Shown here in pieces: positions 39,370 through 50,875 of a DNA stretch of 61,879 nt (position 1 is the first letter of the stretch; every line of letters starts with the position of its first letter). The translations under genes were made by a program, and so were the position numbers. The notes beneath the pieces were generated by a model. It was not told where the DNA came from, did no database searches, and saw nothing but the letters and a program-made list of their open reading frames with translations. The DNA is from Anaeromyces robustus (taxonomy: Eukaryota; Neocallimastigomycota; Neocallimastigomycetes; Neocallimastigales; Neocallimastigaceae): contig MCFG01000394.1 of NCBI GenBank assembly GCA_002104895.1, forward strand, positions 1 through 61,879, read 5' to 3'.

Positions 39370-40950
39370 TATTATCTTTTTTTTTAACATTTTATATTTT
39401 ATTTTATTATATATTTTATTAGAATTTATATTTTATATTTTATATTTTATATTATATATTTTATAATATAATATATGATATGGCCGCATTATACATAATA
39501 TATTTAATAAATAATTAATAATTAGTAATAATTAATAAATAGTTAATAATAAATAATAATTAATAATTGACTTTTTTTTTTATCTTTCCAAAGAATATAA
39601 GTTAATAAATTAAAAAAAAAAAAAAGTACAAAAAAAATTTCTTTTTCATTTTTTTTTAATACATCTTAATATAATATACACAACACAATGGTTCCATTGT
39701 TATTATTATTATTATGATTTATTATATTATAATAATGATTTTATTTTATTTTATTTTATTTTATTTTTTTTTATATTCAAATGTATTTATATTTTATGGT
39801 TAAACAAAGAAAGAAATTATTTTTATATATTTTAAATAATTAATTTATATTTATTATTATCTATTAATGTAGAATCAATATAATAAAAATCTATAAAAAA
39901 TTATTATTTGAATTTTATATTTATTTATTTATTATCTATTAATTTATTCTATTTAAAAGTTAAAAATTGGAAAAAATTGGAAAAAAAAACAAATTTTATT
40001 TCCATTATCTTATGAAAAAAACAAATTTTATTTCCATTATCTTATGGACATTGTTATATTTTTAATTATATTTTAATTATAATTTAATTTAATTTAATTT
40101 ATTTCATATACTAATAAAATATATTTAAAAAATATATTTAAAAATATAATTAAAAATATTTTGAGTATCCCCACAACTTTCAAGAAACAAAAAAATAGTG
40201 ACATTTCTTTTATTCTTTTATTCTTTTATTAATTAATCTTTTTTTCTTTATATTTTATATTTTATATTTTATATTTTATATTTTTATATATTTTATATTT
40301 TTATATATTTTATATTTTTATATAATTTCTAAAAGAAATAGAAAAAAAAAGAGATTATTTATGTGTTAAATTAAAAAAATTAAAAATTTAATTTATATTT
40401 CCAAATTCCAAAATTTAATTGGTATGACTAATTTTTCTTTTCTTTTTTTTTTAAAAAGAAAAAAAGGGTACATAATATTAACAAAAAAAAAAAAACAAAA
40501 ATAAAAAAAACAAAAAAAAATACAAAAAAAAAAAAATACAAAATAATGATTTTCAATATTATTCATTTAATTTAATTTATTTCATTTTTATTTAATTTTT
40601 ATTTCATTTTTATTTCATTTTTATTTCATTTTGTTTTTTGTTTTTTTATATTATTAATTTATTAATTTATTATTTTATTTCCTTTGTATATATCTCCTCC
40701 TTTTTTTTTTTTTTTTTTTTTTTGTAACCTATAATAAAAAAGAAAAAATAGAATGTACGAAAGAAAAAAAAATATATTATTTTTAATTTATATACAATGA
40801 TAAAAAAAAAGAAAAAAAAAGTATTAATAAACATAAAATTTCCAACTTCTTTTTTTTTTTGAATTTTTAAACAAAATAATATATTAAAAAAATACAAATA
40901 TATATATATATATATATATTTAATCCAATATATATATATTAGAAAAAATA
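36165..40950. other. Long AT-rich intergenic DNA
   Basis: No gene seen in 4.8 kb. Contains the AAAAT array at 37537-37775, a two-copy 36-base tandem (AAAAACAAATTTTATTTCC...CTTATG) at about 39983-40046, TTTTATA repeats near 39424 and 40255-40320, and a TA run at 40899-40919 shortly before the M15 start codon. Confidence 0.6.
37537..37775. repeat. AAAAT pentanucleotide array
   Basis: About 46 nearly perfect AAAAT units. Confidence 0.95.
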
Positions 40951-40956
40951 GAAAAA

Positions 40957-42318
40957 ATGCATTTCAATTTTAAATTAATTTCTGCTCTCTTAGTTACCTT
41001 ACCATCTACCTTTGCTGCCGTCAATGGTAAATGTACTGGTAGAAATGGTATTTGTATTTCTACTAGTAATTGTGATAAATATGGTGGTCAAAAATATAAT
41101 AATAAATGTCCAAATGATCCAAATAATATTAAATGTTGTGATAGTATACCTTGTACTGCTGATGATGGAAGAAAAGGTAGTTGTGTCTTTTCTGATCAAT
41201 GTGGTAGTGATACTGTTAGTGGTAAGTGTCCAGGAGGTTCTAACTTTAAATGTTGTGTTCCAAAGAAAACTGATAATGCCATTGGTAAGGCTTGTTCTTA
41301 TGATGGATTAAGTGGTACTTGTCAATATACTAATAATTGTAGTGGTTTCAGAGTTTCTGGTAAATGTCCAGGTGGTTCCAATATTCAATGTTGTCTTCCA
41401 AAAAATTCTTGTAAATCTAATAATCAAAATGGTCAATGTATTCCAGAAGATCAATGTTCTACTAAAAATACGGTTATTGGTTTATGTAAAGGAGGTAATT
41501 CTATTAAATGTTGTCTTCCAAAAAAAACTGATGATGCCATTGGTAAGGCTTGTTCTTATGATGGATTAAGTGGTACTTGTCAATATACAAATAATTGTAG
41601 TGGTTTCAGAGTTTCTGGTAAATGTCCAGGTGGTTCCAATATTCAATGTTGTCTTCCAAAAAATTCTTGTAAATCTAATAATCAAAATGGTCAATGTATT
41701 CCAGAAGATCAATGTTCTACTAAAAATACGGTTATTGGTTTATGTAAAGGAGGTAATTCTATTAAATGTTGTCTTCCAAAATCTACAGGTGGTGGTGGTT
41801 CAGGATCAGGTTCAGGATCAGGTTCAGGATCAGGTTCAGGAAATACAAAATTTAAATATTTCACTATTTCTGAACTTACCTATTCTGCTACTGCCGTTAC
41901 AAATCATATTGATAATACTCCATCAAGTAGTGAATTAAAGAGTCTTGAATATCTTATTATTAATTGTTTAGATCCTATTCGTGAAAGATTTGGTGAACCA
42001 ATTCGTGTTACTAGTGGTTTCCGTTCTAAAGCTCTTAATGATGTTATTAAAAATAGTAGTTCCAATAGTCAACATATGCTTGGTGAAGCTGCTGATCTTC
42101 AACCAGCTGGTAAAAAAAGTCTTGAAGAACTTCGTAGAACTATCGTTGAATTTGGTAACTTTGATCAATTAATTTTCGAAAGAGATGGAAGTTCAAGATG
42201 GGCACATGTTAGTTGTACCAGTCGTCAAAGAAGAAGAACTATCGGTTACCTTAATGTAAATAGTGGGAAAGGTTATGAAAATATTACCGATAAATGGCAA
42301 AATTACCTATCTATGTAA
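40957..42318 (+). CDS. Secreted M15A-type zinc peptidase with six cysteine-rich modules
   Basis: An intact 453-residue single-exon gene. Residues 1-20 are a signal peptide (MHFNFKLISALLVTLPSTFA). Residues 25-275 hold six modules of the pattern C..G.C.....C....(S)G.CPGG..I.CC, for example CQYTNNCSGFRVSGKCPGGS. Modules 3-4 are duplicated as 5-6. A Gly-Ser linker (276-293) leads to a peptidase M15A domain (295-453) with zinc motifs SQHMLGEAAD (His373, Asp380) and WAHVS (His417), plus VTSGFRSKALN. M15A enzymes are D-Ala-D-Ala carboxypeptidase or endolysin-like peptidases that cut peptidoglycan stem peptides. The domain is bacterial or phage-like and was probably acquired by transfer. The cysteine modules resemble ones found on other fungal wall-active enzymes, so the product probably attacks bacterial cell walls outside the cell. 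TAA is the real stop. Confidence 0.9.
   Translation: MHFNFKLISALLVTLPSTFAAVNGKCTGRNGICISTSNCDKYGGQKYNNKCPNDPNNIKCCDSIPCTADDGRKGSCVFSDQCGSDTVSGKCPGGSNFKCCVPKKTDNAIGKACSYDGLSGTCQYTNNCSGFRVSGKCPGGSNIQCCLPKNSCKSNNQNGQCIPEDQCSTKNTVIGLCKGGNSIKCCLPKKTDDAIGKACSYDGLSGTCQYTNNCSGFRVSGKCPGGSNIQCCLPKNSCKSNNQNGQCIPEDQCSTKNTVIGLCKGGNSIKCCLPKSTGGGGSGSGSGSGSGSGSGNTKFKYFTISELTYSATAVTNHIDNTPSSSELKSLEYLIINCLDPIRERFGEPIRVTSGFRSKALNDVIKNSSSNSQHMLGEAADLQPAGKKSLEELRRTIVEFGNFDQLIFERDGSSRWAHVSCTSRQRRRTIGYLNVNSGKGYENITDKWQNYLSM
41267..41782 (+). repeat. 258-bp tandem duplication inside the M15 gene
   Basis: Two adjacent 258-bp units (junction near 41525) encode modules 3-4 and 5-6. By eye they differ at only two bases (GATAATGCC versus GATGATGCC, and ACTAATAATTG versus ACAAATAATTG). 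Confidence 0.95.
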
Positions 42319-42879
42319 ATTAAGGAGAGAGAAAAGAAGTAAAAAAAAATAAATAAAAAAAAAATAAATATATATATATTATATATTTGTAATATAATTT
42401 TGAATAAAAATATATATATAAATATATAAAAAAAATATTTTATAATATATAAATATTTATATTATATTTATATTTATATAAATATTAAATAAATAAATAA
42501 ATATAAAATTTTTTTTCTAAGTAATTAAAGGATTGTAAAAGCTAAAACTTCCTTTAATAATTTATAAAAGTTAATAATAATATAACATAAAATTTATTTT
42601 TTTAGAATAAAAATATTAAAAAAAAAAAATAAAAAAAATAAAAAGTAAATCAAAGAATAAATTTAAAATTGTAGAATAAATATAAAATATATATAAAAAT
42701 GTAGAATAAACAAATAAAATATAATAAAATGTTAAAAAAAAAATATATTTATATATATATAATAAAGGAAAAAAAAGAAAAAAAAATATATATATATAAA
42801 GATTAATAAAAAATATAAATAAAAATGTAGAAAAAATAATAAAAAAATATAAATAAAAATGTAGAATAATTCATTTATT
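42319..42879. other. 3' flank of the M15 gene
   Basis: A/T DNA with repeated AATGTAGAATAA-like phrases (42670-42870). No coding signal. Confidence 0.5.
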
Positions 42880-43225
42880 TATTATTTATTATTTATTATT
42901 TATTATTTATTATTTATTATTTATTATTTATTATTTATTATTTATTATTTATTATTTATTATTTATTATTTATTATTTATTATTTATTATTTATTATTTA
43001 TTATTTATTATTTATTATTTATTATTTATTATTTATTATTTATTATTTATTATTTATTATTTATTATTTATTATTTATTATTTATTATTTATTATTTATT
43101 ATTTATTATTTATTATTTATTATTTATTATTTATTATTTATTATTATTTATTTTTTATTATTTATTTATTATTATTTATTATTTATTATTTATTTATTAT
43201 TTATTTATTTATTATTTATTATTTA
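42880..43225. repeat. TTATTTA heptamer array
   Basis: About 40 nearly perfect seven-base units (ATTATTT) to about 43140, then imperfect units to 43236. Heptamer periodicity differs from the AAAT/AAAAT arrays elsewhere. Confidence 0.95.
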
Positions 43226-43239
43226 TTATTTATTATTTT

Positions 43240-43560
43240 AATTATTCTCTATTCTGAGGAACTGTACTTCCAATCTTTTGGAAGGCTCAGAAGAGGAAAA
43301 ATTCCTATCGTTACATAACAACTTTAAAGGCATATACAACTCAATGATATTTCGCTTATATCTAAGTTGGGCATTACGCAAATCGATAATGCTGGTTAAA
43401 AACAATTTACTCAGACTTTCCTAGTATATTAAAGAAGTAGAAATATATGTAATATATATCCATATTAATCATACTCTATTACTACCGGAGACCAGAGAAA
43501 GATTCATCTTTAGAGTTTTCTTTCTATGGACTTACATTATGCGCAATGATAATGTTATAT
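43240..43560. other. GC-richer coding-like island, strand undecided
   Basis: Base composition jumps well above its flanks directly after the heptamer array. A plus frame (NLLEGSEEEKFLSLHNNFKG, SMIFRLYLSWALRKSIMLVK) has one TAG in about 110 codons. A minus frame (LTSIIDLRNAQLRYKRNIIE, NDRNFSSSEPSKRLEVQFLR) has about three stops. Neither matches a family I recognise. Probably a mobile-element or gene fragment. Confidence 0.35.
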
Positions 43561-44144
43561 TCAATCCTTTTATTAACTTTTAATATTTATTTTTTTATTC
43601 TACTTATAAGTAATATTTTATATTTTATTAACTTAGTACAAATATTTGAATACAACTATAAGAAAATTTATATATATTTTTCTATTCCTTTCTTCTTCTT
43701 TTTTTTATTATATACAAAATATATAATGTATTTATATAAATTTTATAAATAAAATTTCATTGTATTAGATAATAGTATTAAGTTATATATATTACAATTA
43801 ATTTTTATTATAAATATTTTATATTTCATATATTTATTACTATATTGGGAAAGAAACTTAAAACATTTTAAAAATAACTAAACAAATAAATAAATAAAGG
43901 AATAAAAAATGAATAAAATAAACATAATTAATAACTAAAAAAAATTAATATTTAATATATTATAACTATAATTTTAATAATTATATATAATTATAATTAT
44001 AACATAATAGTAAAAAAACACATAAAATAAGAAATAAAAATTATTATTTTTTATTTAATTATATAAATAAAAAAGTTATTATTATTAATCGTAAATAAAA
44101 ATTCAAAAAAAAAAAATAATTAAAAATGAAATAAATAAATAAAA

Positions 44145-44175
<31 letters not shown>

Positions 44176-44195
44176 AGAAAAAAGGAGGGAATATT
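43561..44195. other. AT-rich spacer
   Basis: No coding signal seen; AAAT units at 44132-44175. Confidence 0.5.
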
Positions 44196-44199
44196 AATA

Positions 44200-44765
44200 T
44201 GAAAATTGATAAAAATATTATAGCATATTATTTAAATAAATAGGATTTATTAAATAAAAAAGAATATGAATTTTTTTTATATATAATGGATTTTAACATT
44301 GGCAATTTTTTAAAAAATAATCCATTTATAAATTATTTAGATATTGATTTAATAAAAAAATAATTATATAATATTTTATTTTTTAATAATCAATTTATTT
44401 ATCAAATTATTATCTATTAATATAAAAGAAAAAAAAATACTCCAATTGCTGTTACGGAATTTAATACAACCATTCAAGTATTTTATTTTATTTTATTATT
44501 ATTTTTATTTTATTGAACCTCTTCAATTACTTATTAATGAGATTTTTATTAATTTATTCATTCTTTATCATATATTATTTATTATATTATATTATATTAT
44601 ATTATTTATTTATTATTTATATGCATATTTATATATTTATAATAAGGTAATCTATATGATAGAGAAAGGAAATGCTAAAAATTTAAAATATTTACTTGAA
44701 TAATTTAATAAACAACTTTAAGATTCTAAAAATCTTTATTTAGATTATTTGTTTTACATTTGATA
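44200..44765 (+). pseudogene. N-terminal relic of an ankyrin-family gene
   Basis: ATG at 44200 reads MKIDKNIIAYYLNK, TAG, DLLNKKEYEFFLYIMDFNIG, NFLKNNPFINYLDIDLIKK, TAA, LYNILFFNNQFIYQIIIY. After frame slips comes EPLQLLINEIFINLFILYHI, then YMIEKGNAKNLKYLLE and a TAA, FNKQL, TAA, DSKNLYLDYLFYI. The MEKGNxxNLKYLLExx phrase is an ankyrin second helix, and the whole resembles the N-terminal part of the gut-fungal ankyrin families. The gene ends before any full repeat array. Dead. Confidence 0.5.
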
Positions 44766-45250
44766 ATAGTATATTCATTTCAAGCCTTTATTATAAATAT
44801 TCTTTATTTATATCCCACACGTTAAATTTTCACTAAGCTTTTCTTCGCCTTTTGGGGTCTCACTTTTGTTGTGACATGTTTTATTTTTCTCTTCTCTCTT
44901 TTAATTTTAGATCACTCATTTCAAAAAAAAAAAAAAAATCAATTTCAGATTGAAATTTTTATTTCATCTTCTTTCACATAGTTGACTTAATGACAATTTT
45001 TTTTTTTATAGTAAAATCAATTTTTAGATTCAGTTCTTATTAAGTCAACTTTATTTAAACATTGTAAATGTAAACATTATTATACGTCATGTATGCGCAA
45101 TAATTTATTTACGTTACAAAATACATTTATATTATTTATATTTTATACATTTTATAATTTATGATAATACAATATATAAATAATTAATCTATAATTTTTT
45201 TTTTCAACTAATAAAGTTGGTAGAATTGTAGGGTATCAGAATAATAGTTA
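44766..45250. other. Intergenic region with an inverted repeat
   Basis: GC-richer patch at 44810-44925. An 11-base perfect inverted repeat GTTGACTTAAT / ATTAAGTCAAC lies at 44982-44992 and 45038-45048. No gene. Confidence 0.5.
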
Positions 45251-45255
45251 ATTAA

Positions 45256-45987
45256 TTAATTTTTATCTTTCTTACATCTCTTAATACATTTCAAGATTCC
45301 ATATATACCTACACAAAGAACAATTATAACAATAATAATAATAATTATTATTATTACGAAAGGAAAATCTTTATCCAATTTTAAAATTTCTTCACAAAAA
45401 GTATCACCCTCATAATCATCTGGTACATCAATGTCAAAATTTCTATCGCTAAATAAACCATTACTGCGACATGTTGGACTTTTATGACCTTTATAAACAA
45501 AGGTTTCTATATTATCACAAAATTCAAATGCATAACTTTCAATAGTATTAACAGATTCTCCAATAATGACTGAAGTTAAAGAGCTACAGCTTCCAAATGC
45601 TTCTTTTCCGATTAAAGTAACAAAATCTGGAATGGTGATTGAAGTTAAAGATTTACATTTTAGAAATGAACCTGAATTAATAGAAACAACAGTATTTGGA
45701 ATGATGACATTAGTTATAGAGCTACAATTATAAAATGAAAATTGTCCAACAGTAGTAACACCATTTTTTATTTCAACAGATTTAATATCATCTTTCATAG
45801 TATACCATGGAATACTTTCTCTTTCATTATAATCTTTCATAGGTCCTTCACCAGAAATAGTAAGTTCACCACTACTTGGGTCATATTCCCAATTTACATT
45901 ATTACCACATGAACCGCTATTCTTTCCTAATATTCCAATAAAATTAATAAAAAATAAAAACAATTTTAATATTCTACTTATCTCCAT
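45256..45987 (-). CDS. BspA-like leucine-rich-repeat surface protein
   Basis: An intact 243-residue single-exon frame, ATG at 45987. A signal peptide (ISRILKLFLFFINFIGILG) is followed by SGSCGNNVNWEYDPSSGELT, ISGEGPMKDY, the N-terminal signature of BspA-type proteins. Then come LRR_5 repeats: VTTVGQFSFYNCSSITNVII, VVSINSGSFLKCKSLTSITI, VTLIGKEAFGSCSSLTSVII and VNTIESYAFEFCDNIETFVY. A short PTCRSNGLF..IDVPDDYEGD closing segment leads to a transmembrane helix (FVIIIIIIIIVIIVLCVGIY) and a basic cytoplasmic tail (KCIKRCKKDKN). BspA-like proteins of rumen bacteria and mucosal protists bind host or bacterial surfaces. Lack of introns and the family's distribution suggest transfer from bacteria. Small for the family (usually more repeats). 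Confidence 0.9.
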   Translation of the reverse strand: MEISRILKLFLFFINFIGILGKNSGSCGNNVNWEYDPSSGELTISGEGPMKDYNERESIPWYTMKDDIKSVEIKNGVTTVGQFSFYNCSSITNVIIPNTVVSINSGSFLKCKSLTSITIPDFVTLIGKEAFGSCSSLTSVIIGESVNTIESYAFEFCDNIETFVYKGHKSPTCRSNGLFSDRNFDIDVPDDYEGDTFCEEILKLDKDFPFVIIIIIIIIVIIVLCVGIYGILKCIKRCKKDKN

Positions 45988-45989
45988 TT

Positions 45990-48900
45990 TGATTATTTAA
46001 TCGTAAAAATTTCAATGTTCCAAACTATTTTAATAAACAAAATATAAATTAATTGTTTAATAGTTAAAATTTAAATTAAAAATAAATTGTTTTATCTTCA
46101 GAAAATTATGAATTATTTTATTTCTAAATTGAACTTTTTCGTTTTAAAATCAAGATTCCAACTCTAGTATTTATTTGTTGTATTTATATTAATTGAATGA
46201 TTTAAACTTTGAAATCTAAAAATGTTTACAGATTATTTTTAAGATTATTTGTTTTTCAAGAATTTAAAACATTTTGTTTTAAATTGATTAAATTCATGTT
46301 TGTTTATTTAATTAATTGTTTTCAAATTTATTTGTTTATTTTATAAATTCAAAATATTTGAATTGTTTTTAAATTTATGTATGTTTGTTTACTTTTTAAA
46401 TTCGATATTGAAATTTAGTGTTTATTTCATAATATAAAATGTTTAATTTTAAAGTTGTTTATTATTTTGTTTATCTATTGAAATATATGTTGTTAAAACC
46501 ATTTTATTATTCATTGAATATAGAATTTAAATTTAAAATTTAAATATTTATTTCTCAACTTAAATTGTTTTATTTACTTTATAAATCTATTTTCTAACAG
46601 ATTTTTACATAACATTAAACCTTAATTCACATATTCTAACAGATCAAATTTTTTAATTTAAATTTTTTTTAATTTTTTTTTTATTTTTTAAAATTTTTGG
46701 AATGTTTCAAATTTTAAGATCAGTAAATTTTAAAAATTTTATTTTTACTTTAATTTTTATAAAAAAATTTAATTAAATAAATAAAAATAAAAATTTTAAA
46801 TAAATTAATAAATGAATAAATTAAATAAATTTTTTAAATTTTGTTCGTCCATAACCGTAAAACTGAATTTATATTAATGATTAAATTAATTGAATGAAAA
46901 TGAATAAAAAAAAAAATTATTAATAAAATTTTATGTTGAAAATTTGTATTTTTTAAAAAAGTAACTGGATGTCTAAATAAATTATTATATATATTTATTA
47001 CTACTTATTGTTTATATAATTTTAAAAAAAATACATAATTTATAATATATTTTAAATTGTAATTAAAATTAAAAAGAACTAAAAAAATAAAAAAATATAT
47101 GATGTTTAAAATAAGTTAAACAGAAAAAAAATATAAATTATTCAATTAAGTAAGTAATATCAAATCAATTAAAATTTGACGTGAAAAAAAAACATAAAAT
47201 ATTGAATATATTTATAAAATTAAGTCTGATACAAAAATAAAACATTAGAAAATTACTTAATAGATATGAATTTATTATCTATAGAAGAGCAAATTTTGTT
47301 CATAGATAAAAATATTAATGAAGAATACGAATGAGATATAACTATTAAATAGTATTATATTTATTCAATTAGAATTAATATTATCAATGATCAATGAAGG
47401 AATTAATTGGAATTTAAACAAAGGTAATTTTAGATCAAAACTAAACACACAAAATATATTAATTTTCAAAATTTAAAATGAAAAATTCATATGGAAATTT
47501 TGAAAAAGTTTGTGTGTTGTACAATGAACATTCATTTATTGAAAAATCAAGTATAATATATTTAATATTTAATTTTCTCAATATTTTTTTTTTTTTTGGT
47601 ATTATATTAACTTTTAATATAATACCAAAAAAATAACTCTAGGTAAATTATTAAAATTAAAAATAACTCTAGGTAAATTATTAAAATTTAATAACAGTAA
47701 ACTTTAATGTTAAACAAAAAAAATTAAGGAAAATAGTCTCAAATAATTGATAACTATTTCCATATTAACCTAATAAATATCATTAAATAAATACATTACC
47801 AATTGAATAACTGTTATTTAAAATAAATAGTAGTACATTTAATATTAATTGAAGATGCACTACTTGATAAATTATAATACAATATTTTAAATAATAAAGT
47901 AATTTTTTATATTATATTATTATATATTATATTATATAATTATAAAGTTATATAAATAAATTATTTTAAAACAAACCAAAATTTTACTTTTAAATTTTTA
48001 GGTTTGAGAGGTAATGTTTAAATGTTTGAATTCAATAAATATTTAGAATATAATGAAATAATAATAATAAGAAGAAGAAAAATAATTTCATATAAACCAA
48101 TTTCATTGAATAAAATTTGACATTTACTATATAATTTGATACATTACAAACCAAATACAATAATAAAATTTTTCTATGTAAAAATTGTTGTTTATAATAA
48201 TAATAATAATAATAATAATATAAATAATAATATAAATATATATTTAATTATAAATTATAACTCATCATTATTAAAATATTTTTATTTTATAATAAATATA
48301 ACCGTCCGTATTTACACTAACCCATTAACTAAAAATAAACAGAAAAAAAAATTTTTTTTTTCGTTTTTTGTTTTGCATTATAAATCAACAATTTTATTGG
48401 TTAACTTTTAATATAATATTCATTCTTTATTCATTTTTATCAAAAACACAAATTATTTTTTGTATTTATTTTTTGTATTTATTTATTTATTTATTTATTT
48501 ATTAATATATTTATTTATTTATTTATTTATTAATATATTTATTTATTTTATTATTTATATATTTATATATTTATTTATTTATTTTATTAATTTATTTATT
48601 TATTTTTTTGACTTAAAAAAGTAGAAAAAATTTTCTTTACTCAAAGCCTAAAAAAAAAAAAAAAAAAAAAAAAATTACTTGAATTAAACATTTAGATTAA
48701 TTATATTTTTACAATTATTTATCATAATATTTTATACATTATCAATTCAATATAGTTTAATATATATTATTTTTATATATTATTTTAAAAAATGATTTTT
48801 TTTATTTATTGTGTATTTAAAAAAAAAAAAAAAAAAAAAAATTAATTAAAAAATTTTTTATGTAACGAATCGAAGTTTTATTTAATCAAGTGTTGCTGCG

Positions 48901-50870
48901 ATTATAAAAGTAGTGCCAAGAAATGTTAATCAAGTTCATAGAATCTTAAATTTTTCTTTTAATAAAAAAAATAATAGTATTATACTATAATTATAATATT
49001 TATAATATTTTAAAAAAAATGTTAATAGAAAAGAAAAAAAGGAAAAAACTATTATTTTTAAAAATAAATATAAAGAAATATATAAATAAATAGAATAAAA
49101 TAGAATAGAATAGTAGTTAAAAAAAATAATATTATATATATATAAAATAATAAAATAATAAAATAATAAATAATTTATCAAAATAAAATAATAACAATGA
49201 AGATATTCCAATTCGTTCTTGGTAATGATTTCTTAAAAAAAATATGTTAATATATAAATATAAGTATAATTAAATTTTAATATAATTACTTACGACGGTT
49301 GAGATATTAATTTCTATATCATATATGAATGTAATCTATAAAATTATAAAGTATTTTAAAAAACAAAAACAGAAATTTCTATATTATATATGAATGTTTA
49401 TATAAAAATTATTATTTAAAAAAAAAAGAAAAACAAAAAGTTTTTTTATTCATATTAATAAACTACTTATTATATATTTTTAAGTTAATAGATATTATAT
49501 ATAATAAAGTAATAAATATTTTTTTTTAAAAAAAAAGTTATTTTTATAAGAATTATTAATGAAAAGAAAAAATAAAAAATAGAAAAAAGAATTTTTTATT
49601 TACATTATTATTATCTCTTATTTTTTTTTTTATTATTTAATATTGTTATTATCGTTTGTTGTTATGACCGTTATTATAATTATTATATACTTTATATATA
49701 AATACATAATAACGGTCATAATAACAAACTAATAGAACATAATAGAATTTCTTGTAATAACATTTTCATAATATTTAATATATAAATATAAATTATTTTT
49801 TTTTTAAGAAAAAATCCCCCAAGTTAGAATAGAATAATATATATCGTATTAAAGAATTATAATATTGAACTATTTAAATAATCTATAAATGTATTAATTC
49901 TTCATACCAGCCAGTTTTTCATTAATATTTAATATTATTATATAAATAATAAATACAAAAAGGGCTATATAATTTATAATAGATTAAAGAATATATTCTA
50001 TGTTCTATTATAAATTATAAAAAAAAGTTAATTTAATATTAATTATATAAATAATAATAGAATATTCTATTATCATTTGACTCATAATATATTAATAAAT
50101 TGTACAACTTTTTTTAATAAAATTTTTTTAATAAAATTTTTTTATTTTATATATTATTTATTTTATATATATACATTCATTCATTTTTTACAGAATTGTT
50201 TATTTATATAAATGTTTATTTACTTAATAATATAATAAAAAAAAAAAAAAGAACTTCGTCTTATTTGGTTGAAAAGTAATAAATATATTTTCATCTATAA
50301 AAATAACTGAAAAAATGAAAAATTTTCTAATGAATAAAATGATTAATAATAAATTAAAAAGAATAAGCCAAGAATAAAAAATATAATTTCAATTTCAGCC
50401 AAATAAAAAAAAATTTTTTTTTCTTATTTTCTAAAAGTTAAGTTTGTAAAAAATTAATTTAAGTACTTAACCAATTAATTACTTTAACTTTTAATTTCAA
50501 TTTCACTAAGAAATTTCTTTTTTCTTTTTTTAATTTTTTTTAATTAGTAATTAATTTATTAAATTAAATTTGTAAAACTTATTAATAATTAGTAATTTTT
50601 TAAGAGTATTAAAAAAAAAAGTGTACTAATAAGATTTTACATTAGATTTTTGGAATTAATAAATTTATTTTAATTAAAATATTCAATAAGAGTTATTAAT
50701 TAAAATTATTAAACAAAAAAAAAAAGTATAAAAATAAGAGAATTTCTCATTTTTTTAATAAGTATAAATAAATAAAAATACGAACTATTTATATAACTTT
50801 ATATTAAAACAAAAAAAAAAAAAAAAACATTTATATAATTATATTAAAAAAATTTCAATTTAAAAATAAA
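45990..50870. other. Long AT-rich intergenic DNA
   Basis: No supported gene in 4.9 kb. A frame near 47266 (MNLLSIEEQILFIDKNINEE) is open for about 22 codons and may be a relic. A 28-base tandem (AAATAACTCTAGGTAAATTA...) sits near 47628-47690. TTTA arrays occur at 48476-48605. Hairpins lie at 49647-49732 and about 49965-50030. Confidence 0.5.
49647..49732. repeat. Imperfect 25-base inverted repeat
   Basis: CGTTTGTTGTTATGACCGTT at the left pairs with AACGGTCATAATAACAAACT at the right around a loop of about 35 A/T bases. Confidence 0.8.
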
Positions 50871-50875
50871 TCAAT

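Noticed and set aside
41012-42172. Several Val/Leu/Ile-rich frames overlapping the M15 gene
   Set aside because: Out-of-frame shadows of the intact 453-residue gene; they repeat only because the gene repeats.
43240-43560. A protein readable if TAA and TAG are taken as Gln (ciliate-like code)
   Set aside because: Reading every TAA as Gln makes many frames look good. Another frame of the same stretch needs only one stop change, and intact genes in the window end at TAA.
48838-48945. Possible tRNA in a G/C-richer patch
   Set aside because: No cloverleaf with a T-loop GTTC and acceptor pairing could be drawn.
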